Shown one piece after another: positions 7,885-16,437 of a stretch of DNA of 64,000 nt (position 1 is its first letter; each line of letters begins with the position of its first letter). The notes under the pieces are model-generated. The model saw only the letters and a list, made by a program, of their open reading frames with translations, ran no database searches and was not told the DNA's origin. Origin of the DNA: Paenibacillus sp. Soil750 (GTDB taxonomy: Bacteria > Bacillota > Bacilli > Paenibacillales > NBRC-103111); the NCBI RefSeq assembly GCF_001428045.1, contig NZ_LMSD01000015.1, positions 1-64,000 on the forward strand. The letters are read 5' to 3'. The position numbers were made by a program, and so were the translations under genes.

Positions 7885-10800
7885 ATGAAGAAGGTTAAAA
7901 AAAAAGTGAGTATGCTGTTAGCTGCTAATTTGCTTTTTAGTGTGGTTGCCTCAACTGTTCCATTTTATGAAAGCGCAACCAATCAAGCAGAAGCCGCTGC
8001 GGTGAATTTAATGACGAACGGAAGTTTCGAACAGGCGACAACGGCCACAGATGCTAATTGGAGCAGTGTGAATGCTCCTGTGGGTTGGGGGCTATGGATT
8101 CCTACTGGAAGCGGGAAGGCCCCAAACAAAACCGTCAATGTCACGCTGGATATGGCAACTGCCCATGAGGGAAGTAAGTCGGTGTTGATAGATGCATTTG
8201 CAACGAGCAGAGTCTCCATTAATCAGACGGTAACACCGGTGACCGCGGGGAAATCCTATCGATTGAAATTGTGGTTGAAAACGGAGAATGTTACAGGAAC
8301 AGGAGCATACTTCAGAACACAATTTTATAACGCAAGCAAAGTTGGAGACGGTCCCTCAACCCCAAAATTGTTAGGTACGAACGATTGGAAGATGCAACAG
8401 GTTTTTATGACAATTCCAACGAATGCAACCAAATTGGTCATCGAACCATTTCTGGAGACAGGCATGGGGAAAGTATGGTTCGATGAAGTAAGTCTGGAGG
8501 AATATAACGGAGTAACAGGAATTGCTTTGGACCCAAGCGCGATTTCAATGACGAAAGATACAACGACTACACTCACAGCGGTGCTCACTCCCACGAACGC
8601 AGTGGACAGAACGGTTATGTGGTCTTCAAGCAACCCAAGTGCAGTGACAGTGGACAGCAATGGAAATGTGACGGCCGTAGGGGTTGGCACTGCTACCATT
8701 ACAGTTGCGACACCAGATGGGACGATTTCAGCGCAATGTACAATCAACGTGGAATCGGCGGAAATGGCAGCATCGTACAATGCGCTTCGACAGAAATGGA
8801 ACGACAAGCTAACGGGCGGTGCCCTGTTCAATCCTGCTGATCCAGATATGGCGGCTAACCTCACTAAACTGGCAGACAGTGTATCCAATGCAGACCAAAC
8901 AGGCTTGTGGGATCGCGTGAACAAAGCTGGTAATCGGACAAATCTATGGAGTGATTTGACAAGCACAACAGATTCGAGCCAGATTAGCACGGCTTATGCG
9001 CGTTTAAAAACGATGGCCTTAGCTTATTCCATGCCAGGGACTCTTTTGTATCAAAGCACATCGCTGCGAGATGATATCGTGAGCGCTATGGAATGGATGT
9101 ATACGAACCGTTATAACGAAAACAAGAACCCATATGGGAATTGGTGGGACTGGGAGATCGGGGTCCCGCAAACCTTAAATGATCTCATCGTGCTCATGTA
9201 CGGGCAATTGACTCAGGGGCAGATCACCAAGTTTATTAAGCCGATTGATAAGTTTTGTCCAGATCCCAAAGTTGGCTCCGTTCTTGGTGTCAAAGGAAGC
9301 AAAATGACGGGTGCTAATCTGCTGGATAAAGCATTGGTTGTAACGGTTCGGGGTGTAATCGGGAAAAATAGTGCAAAGATTATACAAGGACGCGATGTGA
9401 TGGGGCCAGAATTTGCTTACACCGATCATGGGGACGGTGTTTATGACGACGGTTCCCTTGTTCAACACACCAATATTGCGTATACGGCGGGATACGGAGC
9501 AGTTTGGCTAAGCCGGGCTGCAGATATGACCTTCTTGTTGAATAGCTCTCCTTGGCCGGTAACGGATCCCAACGTCAATAACGTGTACCAATGGGTATCA
9601 GATACGTTTGAGCCTGTCATATATAAAGGTCTCTACATGGATATGGTCAATGGCAGAGGCATGTCGAGGCAAGCCTCAGGCAGCGCCAGAGGCACGATTA
9701 CAACGTTGCTTCGCTTAGCTGAAGGGGCGCCAGCGGATGTGGCGTCATCCATTAAGCGAATGGCGATGGAGTGGATTTTGGCGGATACGACGTATACCAA
9801 TTATTTCGATGGCTTATCTGTCTACGATTTGAGTCTTGTCAAAAATCTCTTAAACGATGCCTCGATACAGCCTAGAGGTGAATTGCTGAAAAACCAAGTA
9901 TTTTCAGGAATGGACCGTGTTGTCCATTTGCGTGAAGGATACGGCTTCGGAATCAGCATGTTCTCCAATCGGATCTCGGCGTTTGAGAAGGGCAATAACG
10001 AGAATTTAAAAGGTTGGTATACAGGGATCGGTATGACGTACCTTTACGACCAAGACCTCAACCAATATCGGAATGATTTCTGGCCGACTGTAGATTCGTT
10101 TCGTTTGCCAGGCACAACAACAAATGGCTCTGGCAAAGGCATGACGCCAGGTGAATGGACCTCGTACATGAACGCGAAAGAGTGGGTAGGAGGCTCGACG
10201 ATCGATGGGTTGTACGGCGCGTCAGGCATGGACTTTTCCTTGACCAAAGTGACGGGAAGCGACCTGCAAGGCAAAAAGTCGTGGTTTATGTTCGATGATG
10301 AAATCGTTGCCTTGGGCGCAGGTATTTCAAGTACCAGTGCTGGACCACAGCCTGTAGAAACGATCATAGATAACCGCAAGTTGAGTGATGCGGGTGATAA
10401 TGTGCTCACCGTGAATGGCGCAGCCCAAACGAGTCAGCTCGGTTGGTCGGAAAACATGGAGAATGTTAAGTGGGCTCATTTGGCTGGAAATATGCCCGGA
10501 ACGGATATGGGCTATTATTTCCCAGAAGCGACTAGTGTTTATGGACTTCGTGAGGCCCGAACTGGCAAATGGAGCGACATTAACAGCGGCCAATCGGCGA
10601 CGCCAATCACTCGGAATTACATGAGCCTGGCCTTTGAACATGGGGCTACGCCTTCGAATGCTGCATATTCGTACGTGATGCTGCCACATAAAGACACTGC
10701 GGCTACTCAGCTTTACAGCAATGCGCCTGATGTTGAAGTATTAAGCAATACGACGGATGTGCATGCGGTTAGAGAGAAGAAGCTCGGTATAACAGCAGCG

Positions 10801-11811
10801 AATTTCTGGAATCCAGGTACAGTTGATTTTATTACAGCGCGTAATCCATCATCTGTCATGGTGAAGGAAAACGAATCGGAGTTAAACATAGCCGTATCCG
10901 ATCCAACACAAAAGCAAAGTACGATTACACTGGAACTGAACAAAGCTGCGTTATCCCTCGTACGAAGTGATGATACGGTTACGATTGTACAAACGTTGCC
11001 CACGTTAAAGCTCCAGATTAACGTAGCAGGTTCATTAGGCAAAACTCACGTTGTAACGTTCAAGAAGGATGCGACAGCACCAATTACGACAGATAATGCA
11101 AAGCCAGATTGGCAGCGCAATGCCCAGACTGTGACATTGACTGCAGGCGACGAGGGCAGCGGTGTGCAGAAGACGTTCTATAGACTGGCCAACGGCACGT
11201 TTACGGAAGGAAACTCGGTTACGATCGCTGAAGATGGCGTACATGAAATCCAATATTACAGCGTGGATAATGCCGGCAATCAAGAGTCGGTCCAAACCGC
11301 GATTGTGAAAATCGATGCATCGGCTCCCAGCATCGTTCCAACCGTTTCGATGGTTGTTTACTGGACGGCTGGTGGCAGCCTGAATTTCGATATTTCCGAT
11401 CCTGTTAGTGGTATAGCTGGGAAGTCGCTTCAATTGAACGGTAATGCAGTAAGCCTCCCGTACACGTTCAGTCCTTTAAGTCTGACAATTGGCGATCTTC
11501 CTGTAGTCGTTACGGCAACGGATACAGCGGGGAACGTAACAAGATCAGCGTACACGCTAAAAGTAATGATGGATGCAGATCATTTGGATGAATTGGTAAG
11601 GTATGCATTCCAGCAAGGCTGGATTACTAACCAAGGCGTGTATAACAGCTTGTTAGTCATGATTGACGTTCTTCAAAAGCATTTGAATCAGACACAAGAT
11701 CAGAATGCATTCAATGCGTTAGAAAATCACATTCGTGCGCAATCAGGTAAAAAGATTGAAGCAGCTTTTGCTGAGAGGCTGTTAAACGCTATTGCCTTTT
11801 TAAAGTCATAA
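7885..11811 (+). CDS. Secreted polysaccharide lyase family 8 (hyaluronate/xanthan/chondroitin lyase-like)
   Basis: This is a 1308-residue exoenzyme with a signal peptide (about residues 1-38). A carbohydrate-binding beta-sandwich follows (about 45-210, NGSFEQ...), then a Big_2 Ig-like domain (about 214-292). The PL8 (alpha/alpha)-toroid and beta domains run to about residue 1060. WWDWEIGVPQ, DGSLVQHTNIAYTAGYG and SRQASG are PL8 hallmarks. His528 and Tyr537 keep the spacing of the S. pneumoniae hyaluronate lyase His399/Tyr408 pair. Two Ig-like stretches (SVDNAGNQE, ATDTAGNVT) and a FIMAH-like helical tail end the protein. PL8 enzymes cleave uronic-acid polysaccharides by beta-elimination; the exact substrate cannot be read. 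I chose the ATG at 7885 (GGAGG eight bases upstream) over TTG 7882. Confidence 0.9.
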   Translation: MKKVKKKVSMLLAANLLFSVVASTVPFYESATNQAEAAAVNLMTNGSFEQATTATDANWSSVNAPVGWGLWIPTGSGKAPNKTVNVTLDMATAHEGSKSVLIDAFATSRVSINQTVTPVTAGKSYRLKLWLKTENVTGTGAYFRTQFYNASKVGDGPSTPKLLGTNDWKMQQVFMTIPTNATKLVIEPFLETGMGKVWFDEVSLEEYNGVTGIALDPSAISMTKDTTTTLTAVLTPTNAVDRTVMWSSSNPSAVTVDSNGNVTAVGVGTATITVATPDGTISAQCTINVESAEMAASYNALRQKWNDKLTGGALFNPADPDMAANLTKLADSVSNADQTGLWDRVNKAGNRTNLWSDLTSTTDSSQISTAYARLKTMALAYSMPGTLLYQSTSLRDDIVSAMEWMYTNRYNENKNPYGNWWDWEIGVPQTLNDLIVLMYGQLTQGQITKFIKPIDKFCPDPKVGSVLGVKGSKMTGANLLDKALVVTVRGVIGKNSAKIIQGRDVMGPEFAYTDHGDGVYDDGSLVQHTNIAYTAGYGAVWLSRAADMTFLLNSSPWPVTDPNVNNVYQWVSDTFEPVIYKGLYMDMVNGRGMSRQASGSARGTITTLLRLAEGAPADVASSIKRMAMEWILADTTYTNYFDGLSVYDLSLVKNLLNDASIQPRGELLKNQVFSGMDRVVHLREGYGFGISMFSNRISAFEKGNNENLKGWYTGIGMTYLYDQDLNQYRNDFWPTVDSFRLPGTTTNGSGKGMTPGEWTSYMNAKEWVGGSTIDGLYGASGMDFSLTKVTGSDLQGKKSWFMFDDEIVALGAGISSTSAGPQPVETIIDNRKLSDAGDNVLTVNGAAQTSQLGWSENMENVKWAHLAGNMPGTDMGYYFPEATSVYGLREARTGKWSDINSGQSATPITRNYMSLAFEHGATPSNAAYSYVMLPHKDTAATQLYSNAPDVEVLSNTTDVHAVREKKLGITAANFWNPGTVDFITARNPSSVMVKENESELNIAVSDPTQKQSTITLELNKAALSLVRSDDTVTIVQTLPTLKLQINVAGSLGKTHVVTFKKDATAPITTDNAKPDWQRNAQTVTLTAGDEGSGVQKTFYRLANGTFTEGNSVTIAEDGVHEIQYYSVDNAGNQESVQTAIVKIDASAPSIVPTVSMVVYWTAGGSLNFDISDPVSGIAGKSLQLNGNAVSLPYTFSPLSLTIGDLPVVVTATDTAGNVTRSAYTLKVMMDADHLDELVRYAFQQGWITNQGVYNSLLVMIDVLQKHLNQTQDQNAFNALENHIRAQSGKKIEAAFAERLLNAIAFLKS

Positions 11812-11832
11812 GTTGAACAAGTTCCTGGAAAC

Positions 11833-11880
11833 AAAGATCACCCGACTTTGTCTGTAAGACGAAGTCGGGTGATCTTTATT
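11833..11880 (+). terminator. Terminator of the PL8 lyase gene
   Basis: A 16-bp stem AAAGATCACCCGACTT (11833-11848) / AAGTCGGGTGATCTTT (11862-11877) is followed by TTTATT. Confidence 0.88.
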
Positions 11881-11950
11881 CCCTTGAAGACTTGATTTTA
11901 TAGGTATAACCGATTAAAATGCTCATTATTCAATGAATGAGGTGATTGCC

Positions 11951-14263
11951 ATGCGCAAAATACTTACGAATTTGTGGAAGCGTTTTTTCCGACGCAAAAC
12001 GATCTTTCGCAATATGGTGACCCTATCCTTGTTTGCTGCCATTATTCCCGTTCTCGTCGTTGGGATAGGGAGTTATTTATATTCAGCCTCCGCTGTACAA
12101 AGTGAAGTGAATCAATCGAATGTTCGGATCTTAAATAACGTATCCTCAACCATTGATTCCACGTTAGATCGCTTGCAAAACAATGCGATCCAAATGTTGC
12201 TAGGTTCATTTTTTAGTTCCAATTTGGTGGAATTGAAGAGCACGAATTACACGGGTTTTTACTCAGGGATTTCACGTGAATTATCTGCACTCATCAATGG
12301 TAACAAAGAAGCTAGCGATGTTGCAGTGTACGTGCCGGATGAAGGCTATTTGATCTCTCCGATTTATGGGGGGAGACGAATTGAGGGCATGGGGGAACGT
12401 GAGGCGCTCCTTAAAGAGCTTGCTGTGGATGATCAGCTCAAATGGGTAAGCGGACCCTACCCTTCCTTACCTGGCTATAACGACAATGGCGTTACGTTAG
12501 TTGCTAAATTGCCACTACTTGCTAAACAGCCCATCGGGCTCATGTTTATTCGTATTAATGAAGATCTCTTTAAAAACATTATGAAACGTTTTATAAGCTA
12601 TAAAGGTGAACAAATGTTCATTTTGGACGAAAAGGGAGCACTTGTTACCTCAATGGGGGGGAGTGACGTTCCTCCAGGTTTATTTGATCGCGTTGCTCAA
12701 CAGGGTTCCGAACAACGTTTCCAGTTCGCCTTTAAGGGAACCGAATATATGGTGACCCCGATTACTTCATCTTTAAATAAATGGCAATATATCAATATGG
12801 TTCCGATCGATCAATTGAATGCGAAGTCCAATGGGATCAAATTAATCACACTGATCATAGTTCTCATATGCTTGGTGTTAGGAGCACTCATAACGCTATG
12901 GGGCACACGTCGTGTTTATCGCCCTATTCAGAATCTTGTCGCTTATGTCAAAGACGGACAAACCGATGAAGTGGAAACTGATGAAGTGGGATTCGTGCAC
13001 AAACGATGGGCAGAGCTCAGCAGCACGGCTAATGACATGCAACAGCAGCTGAGTGACCAGCTGCCACTTATTCGTGAAATCTTTGCTTTGCAGCTCTTGC
13101 AGGGACGATTCCTCTATTATTCCGAGGATCAACTGGCCTCCATGCTTCGGAGGTATAACGTGCCTGCAGATAAGGAAAGCATTGTGATCGTGATTGCCTT
13201 CGATTTGCAGTCGGAAGGCAAGGTGCGTTTCCAAGAAAATGACCGTGAGTTAATTGTATTTGCTGTGAAAAATATAGCAAGTGAACTTATACAATCCCAT
13301 GGGATGGAAGGTATAGGCATCAATCTGCTGAATGATCAGGTTGCTGTTTGGCTGTATAGGGATCCGCTGCAAGCGGAAGACGATGAGTCCGACATCAAAC
13401 AATTTGCCGAGAGATTGCGGCTGCTTGTATCTGACTATTTGCATCTGCAGGTTACGATTGGGCTTAGTGGGAAAAGCGAGCAAATTAGCGAGTTGCCTGA
13501 ATTATACGAAGAGGCACTGCTTGCGGTTCGTTCTCGTATCATTGTTGGCGGGAATCAAGTCATAGCCCATACGAGTGGTAAAAGTCATTCCGACATGCAT
13601 TATCGGTATCCGTTGGAAATTGAAACTCATTTTGAGAATTCGCTGCAGCTTGGCGATCGTGATGAAGCAGTCAGGATGATGGATGAGTTTGCCAAATCGA
13701 TGGGTGCTGCGATTCAGAAGCCTGAGCTCATTCAAATGTCGTATTATCGACTGTTAACTGCTGCGATTCGCACGGCCTACATGCTCGGATTGGATACAGC
13801 GCAATTATTTGGTGAGTCGAATGAAGATCCGTATCTTCATATCCGCAATATCAGTACGACCTACGAACTGAATGCCTGGTTTAAAGAGCAATTGGTCGAG
13901 CCCATTGTTGCTTATGTGCATGGCAAGCAGCATCAGGAGCATGAGCAGCTGATTGCGAAAGTGGTTCGGTATATGGAGGAGAACTACCATTTCGATTTGT
14001 CGTTGGATCAATGTGCACAAATTTGTGGATTGAGTCCGCAATATTTAAGCAAGTTGTTCAAAAAGAAAAAGGATCTCTCCTTTATTGAATATTTGACCAA
14101 GGTAAGGATTGAGAAATCCATTGAGTTGCTTCGTACGACCGATTTATCGGTTTCCGATGTGGCTGAGCGAGTTGGGTATCAGATGAAGAACTTTATTCGG
14201 GTATTTAAAAAGCAAATGGGTGTGACACCAGGTCAATTCCGTGGATCAGACGAGGAAAATTAG
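11951..14263 (+). CDS. Membrane-anchored AraC-family regulator with extracellular sensor domain
   Basis: This is a 770-residue regulator. A basic N-terminus leads into a first transmembrane helix (about residues 22-44, LSLFAAIIPVLVVGIGSYLY). An extracytoplasmic Cache-like sensor region of about 220 residues follows, then a second helix (ITLIIVLICLVLGALITLWG) and a cytoplasmic linker. Two AraC helix-turn-helix motifs close the protein (LDQCAQICGLSPQYLSKLFK and SVSDVAERVGYQMKNFIRVF). I prefer the ATG at 11951 (GAGGTGAT five bases upstream) over the ATG at 11933, which lacks a ribosome binding site. It lies between the PL8 lyase and the ABC importer, whose promoters share motifs, so it is the obvious candidate activator of both. 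Confidence 0.88.
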   Translation: MRKILTNLWKRFFRRKTIFRNMVTLSLFAAIIPVLVVGIGSYLYSASAVQSEVNQSNVRILNNVSSTIDSTLDRLQNNAIQMLLGSFFSSNLVELKSTNYTGFYSGISRELSALINGNKEASDVAVYVPDEGYLISPIYGGRRIEGMGEREALLKELAVDDQLKWVSGPYPSLPGYNDNGVTLVAKLPLLAKQPIGLMFIRINEDLFKNIMKRFISYKGEQMFILDEKGALVTSMGGSDVPPGLFDRVAQQGSEQRFQFAFKGTEYMVTPITSSLNKWQYINMVPIDQLNAKSNGIKLITLIIVLICLVLGALITLWGTRRVYRPIQNLVAYVKDGQTDEVETDEVGFVHKRWAELSSTANDMQQQLSDQLPLIREIFALQLLQGRFLYYSEDQLASMLRRYNVPADKESIVIVIAFDLQSEGKVRFQENDRELIVFAVKNIASELIQSHGMEGIGINLLNDQVAVWLYRDPLQAEDDESDIKQFAERLRLLVSDYLHLQVTIGLSGKSEQISELPELYEEALLAVRSRIIVGGNQVIAHTSGKSHSDMHYRYPLEIETHFENSLQLGDRDEAVRMMDEFAKSMGAAIQKPELIQMSYYRLLTAAIRTAYMLGLDTAQLFGESNEDPYLHIRNISTTYELNAWFKEQLVEPIVAYVHGKQHQEHEQLIAKVVRYMEENYHFDLSLDQCAQICGLSPQYLSKLFKKKKDLSFIEYLTKVRIEKSIELLRTTDLSVSDVAERVGYQMKNFIRVFKKQMGVTPGQFRGSDEEN

Positions 14264-14321
14264 AATGCCCAAAAATCGTTATATGGATTCATTATGAAGC
14301 GAAAAATGAGGAAAATAGGAA

Positions 14322-14356
14322 GAGAAACCGCGTAGTTACGGGGTTTCTCTTTTTTT
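14322..14356 (+). terminator. Terminator of the AraC regulator gene
   Basis: GAGAAACC (14322-14329) pairs with GGTTTCTC (14342-14349), with an inner CGTA/TACG stem, followed by eight T residues. Confidence 0.87.
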
Positions 14357-14382
14357 GTCATGAGGGAAAAGCGTGAATAAGA

Positions 14383-14421
14383 ATTGGTCATTGTTCCTAG
14401 GACTTACGATCAGGTACGATC
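14383..14421 (+). promoter_or_regulatory. Promoter of the LplB/LplC/LplA-type importer operon
   Basis: TTGTTC (14391-14396), 18 bases, TACGAT (14415-14420) form a sigma-A-like promoter. The motif ATTGGTCA (14383-14390) directly upstream of -35 is shared with the lyase promoter. Confidence 0.65.
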
Positions 14422-14471
14422 ATTTCAAGCAAAACAACGAGATGCCAACGTAATAATGAGAGGTGATGACA

Positions 14472-15458
14472 TTGTCACATAGTCAGGTGGAACAAATTCA
14501 GAAAGTAATCCCGAGTGGACTCGAAGAAAGAAAGACATCTAAGAAATCAGGGGTACACGAGTGGCAGGTCGCGCTAAAGCGTGACAAATATCTATATCTA
14601 TTGGCAGCGCCAGGATTACTATTTTTCCTCATATTCAAGTATGTACCGTTATGGGGATTATTGCTTGCTTTTCAAAATTATTCTCCATATTTAGGTTTCT
14701 GGGGTAGCGAATGGGTTGGATTGAAATACTTTCATGAGTTTTTCACGAATCCCGATTTTATGTTGTTGTTTCGAAATACGATGGCGATCTCACTTCTAAA
14801 TATCGTGTTTTTCTTCCCCATTCCCATTGTGGTTTCCTTATTGCTGAATGAGGTGAAGAGTTTACCCTTTAAGAAATTCGTACAAACGGTCATCTATTTG
14901 CCCCATTTCTTATCATGGGTTATCATCGTCGGTATTTGCTTCCTAATATTGGGTCAAAGCAGTGGGGTTATTAATCAATTAATCGTTGAGTTCGGTGGGC
15001 ACAAGATTGAATTCCTATCGGAGCCCAATTATTTCTGGGCCATGCTCACGGCTCAAAGTATCTGGAAGGAAGCGGGTTGGGGGACGATCATTTTCTTGGC
15101 TGCCCTTGCAGGGATTAACTCAGAGCTCTATGAAGCAGCGCAAATTGATGGTGCGACAAGATGGCAGCAGATGAGGAATGTCACGATTCCCGGTATTAAA
15201 AGCACGATTATTGTTTTGTTAATCCTACGTTTAGGTCAAGTCATGGATGTAGGCTTTGAACAAATATTCCTTATGGCAAGCGGACCTGTATCGCAGGTGG
15301 CTGACGTATTTGATACGTATGCCTACCGCGTTGGTATTCAACAAGGTCGGTTCAGCTATGCCACGGTTGCTGGATTGTTCAAATCAGTTGTAGGACTCAT
15401 ACTGGTTGTTTCAGCAAACCGTGTAGCCAAGAAGTTTGGGGAGGAGGGACTTTACTAA
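14472..15458 (+). CDS. Carbohydrate ABC importer permease, LplB type
   Basis: This is a 328-residue inner permease with six predicted membrane helices. It opens with the typical LplB segment KYVPLWGLLLAFQNYSP and has an EAA loop, EAAQIDGATRWQQMRNVTIP, that contacts an ATPase subunit. GAGG (14460-14463) best fits a TTG start at 14472; the ATG at 14466 is only two bases from it. It heads an operon with a second permease (one base later) and a solute-binding lipoprotein. No ATPase gene is present, as is common for importers served by a shared MsmX-type ATPase encoded elsewhere. Oligosaccharides released by the PL8 lyase are a plausible cargo. Confidence 0.88.
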   Translation: MSHSQVEQIQKVIPSGLEERKTSKKSGVHEWQVALKRDKYLYLLAAPGLLFFLIFKYVPLWGLLLAFQNYSPYLGFWGSEWVGLKYFHEFFTNPDFMLLFRNTMAISLLNIVFFFPIPIVVSLLLNEVKSLPFKKFVQTVIYLPHFLSWVIIVGICFLILGQSSGVINQLIVEFGGHKIEFLSEPNYFWAMLTAQSIWKEAGWGTIIFLAALAGINSELYEAAQIDGATRWQQMRNVTIPGIKSTIIVLLILRLGQVMDVGFEQIFLMASGPVSQVADVFDTYAYRVGIQQGRFSYATVAGLFKSVVGLILVVSANRVAKKFGEEGLY

Positions 15459-15459
15459 T

Positions 15460-16338
15460 ATGGATAATCAGATAGGTTCTAAGATATTTAATGTCCTAAA
15501 CTATACGGTATTAACAATTATTGGACTTGTGACACTACTGCCCTTCATTTATGTTGTCATCATTTCATTTACCGATCCTACGGAGTACTTGACGAAGTCG
15601 TTGGTCCTGATACCTGAGAAATGGAGCTTATCTGCCTACGAGTATATCTTCTCCACGAACGCATTCGTTCATGCGATGGGGATAAGCGGAATACTCGCTG
15701 TGTTCGGTACCTTACTAAGCTTAATTGTTACAAGTGCGCTAGCCTATGTGCTTTCCCGTAAACGCTTGAAAGGGAAGAAGTTCTTCCTTGTTGCCATACT
15801 CATGACCATGTTGTTCAATCCGGGCATGATTCCGAACTACTTGCTCGTGGATAGTCTTGGTTTAATGGATTCCATTTGGGCACTGATCTTGCCGGCATTG
15901 ACTAGCGCTTGGTACGTATTCTTAATGAAAAACTTTTACCAGGAAATTCCTGACGAACTAGAGGAAGCTGCCAAAATGGATGGATGCTCGGATATCGGCG
16001 TATTCTTTCGCATTATGCTGCCGATCTCTGTCTCAGCCCTTGCCGCTTTCGGGTTATTCTACGCTGTAGCGTATTGGAACACGTACTTTAGTGGCGTACT
16101 TTACATCAATAGTGACAGCTTGCGTCCGTTGCAGGTACTCCTTCAAATGCTGCTCATTTCTGCATCGCAAATGGCTGATCCTTCGATGGCTGCTATGTTG
16201 GAAAGTGAACGTACCGTGCCGCCACAGGTGATCAAGATGGCTGCCGTTGTAATCTCCTCCTTACCGATTGTCATGGTGTATCCGTTCTTACAGAAATATT
16301 TCGTTAAGGGTATGATGGTTGGTTCCGTGAAGGGGTGA
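15460..16338 (+). CDS. Carbohydrate ABC importer permease, LplC/YtcP type
   Basis: This 292-residue permease is the MalG-like partner of the preceding gene. It has six membrane segments, the EAA loop LEEAAKMDGCSDIGVFFRIM and a C-terminal VKGMMVGSVKG that is typical of this subfamily. The ATG at 15460 follows the upstream stop by one base and uses GGAGGAGGG ten bases upstream. It forms a heterodimeric channel with the LplB-type subunit. Confidence 0.9.
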   Translation: MDNQIGSKIFNVLNYTVLTIIGLVTLLPFIYVVIISFTDPTEYLTKSLVLIPEKWSLSAYEYIFSTNAFVHAMGISGILAVFGTLLSLIVTSALAYVLSRKRLKGKKFFLVAILMTMLFNPGMIPNYLLVDSLGLMDSIWALILPALTSAWYVFLMKNFYQEIPDELEEAAKMDGCSDIGVFFRIMLPISVSALAAFGLFYAVAYWNTYFSGVLYINSDSLRPLQVLLQMLLISASQMADPSMAAMLESERTVPPQVIKMAAVVISSLPIVMVYPFLQKYFVKGMMVGSVKG

Positions 16339-16437
16339 GAGAACTGTACGGAGAGGGGTGATACAGGCAGGGAAGTATTGGACATGCAGGTTGATATTAC
16401 GGATTGTATAATAAGCATATAAACGGGAGGTCTTTAC

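Larger units (their letters stand above)
14256..14421 (+). repeat. Second copy of the regulator-tail/terminator/promoter segment
   Basis: This is the homologue of 7624-7788. It includes the last codons and stop of the AraC gene, its terminator and the importer promoter. Block order and spacing match the first copy to within one or two bases. Confidence 0.75.

Noticed and set aside
8325-8990. 221-codon minus-strand frame inside the PL8 gene
   Set aside because: It is the antisense shadow of a well-supported lyase domain region, without a start signal.
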